This document shows, in pieces, positions 61,963 through 64,000 of a DNA stretch of 64,000 nt. The number at the start of each line of letters is the position of its first letter. The stretch's first letter is position 1. Source of the stretch: Sphingomonas ginsenosidimutans (GTDB lineage: Bacteria > Pseudomonadota > Alphaproteobacteria > Sphingomonadales > Sphingomonadaceae); contig NZ_NWVD01000001.1 in assembly GCF_002374835.1 (NCBI RefSeq), positions 372,001 to 436,000 on the forward strand, in the 5' to 3' direction. Below the pieces are notes generated by a model. That model searched no databases. It saw nothing but the letters and a program-made list of their open reading frames with translations, and had not been told where the DNA came from. The position numbers and the translations under genes were made by a program.

Positions 61963-62244
61963 ATGGGCAAGATCGTCGGCATCACCGAGTTCAAGGCGAA
62001 GTGCATCGCGCTGCTCAACGAAATGGAGCGCAGCGGCGAACCGCTGACGATTACGCGGCGCGGCAAGCCGTCGCTGACGCTGACGGCTAAGGGGGAAGGA
62101 CGGGTCGGACAGCAGCCGCCCCGCGCGTCGGCGTTCGGGATGTTGCGCCATCCGCAATATCGCTTCGACGATCCCTTAAGCCCGGCGGTGGCGCCGGAGG
62201 AATGGGACGCGAACAATCCGGACGAACTGTATCGCGCGCGATGA
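61963..62244 (+). CDS. Phd/YefM-type antitoxin
   Basis: 93 aa. N-terminal MGKIVGITEFKAKCIALLNEMERSGEPLTITRRGKPSLTLTA is the dimerising, DNA-binding half of Phd/YefM antitoxins; the C-terminal part (RHPQYRFDDPLSPAVAPEEWDANNPDELYRAR) is acidic and likely disordered, to wrap the toxin. GGAGG six nt upstream of the ATG at 61963. Its stop overlaps the toxin start (ATGA), the usual translational coupling. Pairs with the PIN toxin below. Confidence 0.9.
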   Translation: MGKIVGITEFKAKCIALLNEMERSGEPLTITRRGKPSLTLTAKGEGRVGQQPPRASAFGMLRHPQYRFDDPLSPAVAPEEWDANNPDELYRAR

Positions 62245-62654
62245 TCGTCATCGACACCCACGCGCTGGTGTGGCTGGTTCAGGGTGATCCACGGCTCGGC
62301 GCGACGGCGAGGGAGATCATCGAGGAATCGCGGAGCGTCGATGGCGTCTACATCCCGGCCATCGTCCCATGGGAAATCGCGATGCTGGTCGACAAGGATC
62401 GCGTGTCGCTGGGGTTGGCGGTCGATGCCTGGTTCGGACACATCCTGGCAAGTCCCGGCTTCCGACTGGCGCCACTGGAACTCGCGACGGCGATCGATGC
62501 CGGTCTTCTGCCGGGAAGCATCCATGGCGACCCGGGCGACCGGATCGTGATCGCCACGGCACGCGGCCTGCACCTGCCAGTGCTGACCGCGGACGAAAAG
62601 ATCCTCGCCTATGCCGCCGCCGGGCACGTCGGCGCGATCGACGCGCGCGCCTAG
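62241..62654 (+). CDS. vapC: PIN-domain toxin, VapC type
   Basis: 137-aa ribonuclease-like toxin. The four acidic active-site residues of PIN domains are present: Asp in MIVIDTHALVW, Glu in AIVPWEIAMLV, Asp in GDPGDRIVIATAR and Asp in PVLTADEKILAYA. VapC toxins cut tRNA or rRNA. Coupled to the antitoxin by a 4-nt overlap. The pair is oriented opposite to both dnaE2 and imuB and occupies most of the gap between them. Confidence 0.93.
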   Translation: MIVIDTHALVWLVQGDPRLGATAREIIEESRSVDGVYIPAIVPWEIAMLVDKDRVSLGLAVDAWFGHILASPGFRLAPLELATAIDAGLLPGSIHGDPGDRIVIATARGLHLPVLTADEKILAYAAAGHVGAIDARA

Positions 62655-62725
62655 CGGCGATCGGCACCGTTCCCGCATCCACCGGCCCACAGGCGCGCAA
62701 GCCGCTGCGGACGCCTTGTCGCCGC

Positions 62726-64000
62726 CTAGCCGAAGGTGCCGTGCATGTACCATGACAGGTCGCCCGTTTCGATGCGTTCGGCGTCGCCGCGGCGGAACAG
62801 CCAGAAGCGGCGGCCATCCTCGTCCTCCACCTGATAATAGTCGCGCACCGCATCGCGTTCGGCGGCGCGGCGCCACCATTCGCCGGCGATCCGTTCCGGC
62901 CCGTCGCCGCGCACGATGCGGTGCGTCATGCCGCGCCAGGTGAAGCGGCGCGGCGGCTGGTCGGGCAGGCCGGCGATGACATTGTCGACCGGTTCGGGCC
63001 GGCGCAGCAGCCGCGCGGGGCGCGGCCAGCGCGGGTGCCACGGATGGTCGCGCCCGCGCCGGTCGAGCCGGCGCACGTCGTCGCGGGCGGGCGCCGCGGC
63101 GGCGGGCGCCGGCGGATCGAGCGGCGCGGCGGTGGCCACCGACCGTTCGGGCACGTCGCTTTCCACCGCGCGCGCACGCCACAGCCGGCGCGCGCCGATG
63201 CGGTTGACGATCGCATCGACCAGCGGCGCCAGATCGGGGCGCTCGCCCGCCGCCAGATCGTCGTCGAACGCCTGCGCGCCCAGTGGATCGGCGCGCTGTA
63301 CGTGGAGCGCCAGCGTCTCGATCCCGAAACCGGGGTCGAGCCGGTCGATCCGCCGCACCAGCAGCCGCAGCAGGTGGTCGGGTGCGCGGGTGGGGCGCGC
63401 CAGCCCGACGCGGACCAGCTGCACCGCGGCATCGACGCGCGTTGCCGCCAGCACCACCGATCGCGCGCCCCGCCCGGCGCGCGCCAGTTCGTCGCACAGC
63501 CGCGCGACCAGCCGGGCGATCCAGTGCGCGATCGGCTCGGCGGTCAGCAGCGGCTCGGCGAAGCGTTGCTCCACGACGATCGCGGTCGGCGGTACGACCG
63601 GGGCGAGCGGTTCGGCGACTCGCCCGCTCGCCTGGTCGAGCCGGTCGGCCACCTGCCGCCCGAAGCGGCGCACCAGCGGCGCGCGGGGCAGCGCCGCCAG
63701 CTGCCCGACCGTGTCCACCCCCAGCCGGCGCAGCAGTTCGAGCGCATGATCCTCCACGCGCAGCGCGGCGGCGGGCAGCGGCGCGATCGCGGCGATCGTT
63801 TCGCCGGGCGGCAGGACCGTCACTCCGCCAGCGCCGGGCCGCGCATGATGCGCGCAGGCCCAGGCCGCGCCGGTCGTGTCGGCGATCGCGAGCCGCGCGG
63901 TGATCCCCAGCCGCGCCAGCAGCCGCACGATCCGCCGCGCCATCCGCGCTTCCCCGCCATGCAGATGCGCGACGCCGGTCACGTCCAGGAACAGCGATTG
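62726..64000 (-). CDS. imuB: ImuB, Y-family DNA polymerase-like protein, C-terminal part
   Basis: 425 residues visible; the start is beyond the right edge, and the frame is open to the last base (QSLFLDVTGVAHLHGGEA). SLFLDVTGVAHL and RLGVDTVGQLAALPRAPLVRRFG are characteristic of ImuB, which lacks catalytic residues and links ImuA and DnaE2 to the sliding clamp. Later WRGMTHRIVRGDGPERIAGEWWR and DYYQVEDEDGRRFWLFRRGD... LSWYMHGTFG match the family C terminus. In many bacteria imuA-imuB-dnaE2 form one LexA-controlled operon; here 814 nt with a toxin-antitoxin pair separate imuB from dnaE2. Confidence 0.94.
   Translation of the reverse strand, partial: QSLFLDVTGVAHLHGGEARMARRIVRLLARLGITARLAIADTTGAAWACAHHARPGAGGVTVLPPGETIAAIAPLPAAALRVEDHALELLRRLGVDTVGQLAALPRAPLVRRFGRQVADRLDQASGRVAEPLAPVVPPTAIVVEQRFAEPLLTAEPIAHWIARLVARLCDELARAGRGARSVVLAATRVDAAVQLVRVGLARPTRAPDHLLRLLVRRIDRLDPGFGIETLALHVQRADPLGAQAFDDDLAAGERPDLAPLVDAIVNRIGARRLWRARAVESDVPERSVATAAPLDPPAPAAAAPARDDVRRLDRRGRDHPWHPRWPRPARLLRRPEPVDNVIAGLPDQPPRRFTWRGMTHRIVRGDGPERIAGEWWRRAAERDAVRDYYQVEDEDGRRFWLFRRGDAERIETGDLSWYMHGTFG

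Noticed and set aside
62205..62235. Second LexA-type box near the toxin gene
   Set aside because: Two GAAC motifs are present but nine, not seven, bases apart, so they do not fit the alphaproteobacterial consensus.

Overview
The window looks like chromosome of a GC-rich alphaproteobacterium of the order Sphingomonadales, most probably Sphingomonas or a close relative. The grounds are the 509-aa eukaryotic/archaeal-type proline--tRNA ligase, the alpha-type Cpa/Tad pilus cluster, an imuB/dnaE2 mutasome, a GTTC-N7-GTTC type SOS box, and several short palindromic repeat families of a kind I associate with sphingomonads. This placement is inference from gene content and protein style. I saw no tRNA, rRNA, CRISPR array, prophage or complete insertion sequence.

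Layout. 1-3.3 kb: end of gcvPB, an EamA transporter and proS. 3.6-16.7 kb: rpoC, rpoB, rplL and rplJ on the minus strand, but with three unrelated genes (PagL-like outer-membrane protein, Thr/Pro-rich membrane protein, PHB-depolymerase-like esterase) between rplL and rpoB. rpoBC has its own good promoter and rplJL its own promoter, leader and terminator. 16.7-19.3 kb: a Tat-type PhoX phosphatase behind five PHO-box half-sites at exact 11-bp period. 19.3-26.1 kb: TonB-like protein, DEAD-box helicase, 2OG-Fe(II) oxygenase, pth, rplY, TraB/GumN protein, and a small membrane-protein operon led by an Xre regulator with three operator palindromes. 26.3-33.4 kb: glyQ, glyS, ppdK and a DUF1214/DUF1254 pair. 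33.5-35 kb: TetR regulator divergent from a darcynin-like gene, and a coiled-coil membrane protein.

35-42.2 kb: Tad/Cpa pilus genes in the order cpaA-B-C-D-E-tadB-tadC, without the cpaF ATPase or a pilin. 42.2-47.8 kb: alpha/beta hydrolase, FAD oxidoreductase, a 272-bp inverted-repeat element, rnhA, thrB, ispH and a lipoprotein. 47.9-53.1 kb: RhlE-type helicase, hybrid histidine kinase and a soluble CBS-chemoreceptor fusion. 53.2-58.5 kb: acyl-CoA dehydrogenase, fumarylacetoacetase-like protein, trehalase, NAD(P)-binding protein divergent from an HxlR regulator, and a small membrane protein behind a LexA-type box. 58.6-64 kb: dnaE2 and the end of imuB, separated by an oppositely oriented Phd/VapC-type toxin-antitoxin pair.

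The most interesting signals are outside ordinary coding: the 272-bp element at 44279-44550 (25-bp terminal inverted repeats, nested stems, and a solo end at 34621-34642 that also supplies a stop codon); the LexA box upstream of an uncharacterised two-helix membrane protein beside dnaE2; the toxin-antitoxin pair splitting the mutasome genes; the Tad cluster lacking its motor; and palindromic repeats translated in frame inside GlyS and DnaE2. Start sites below were chosen by ribosome-binding site, family start and overlap; where they are uncertain this is stated.
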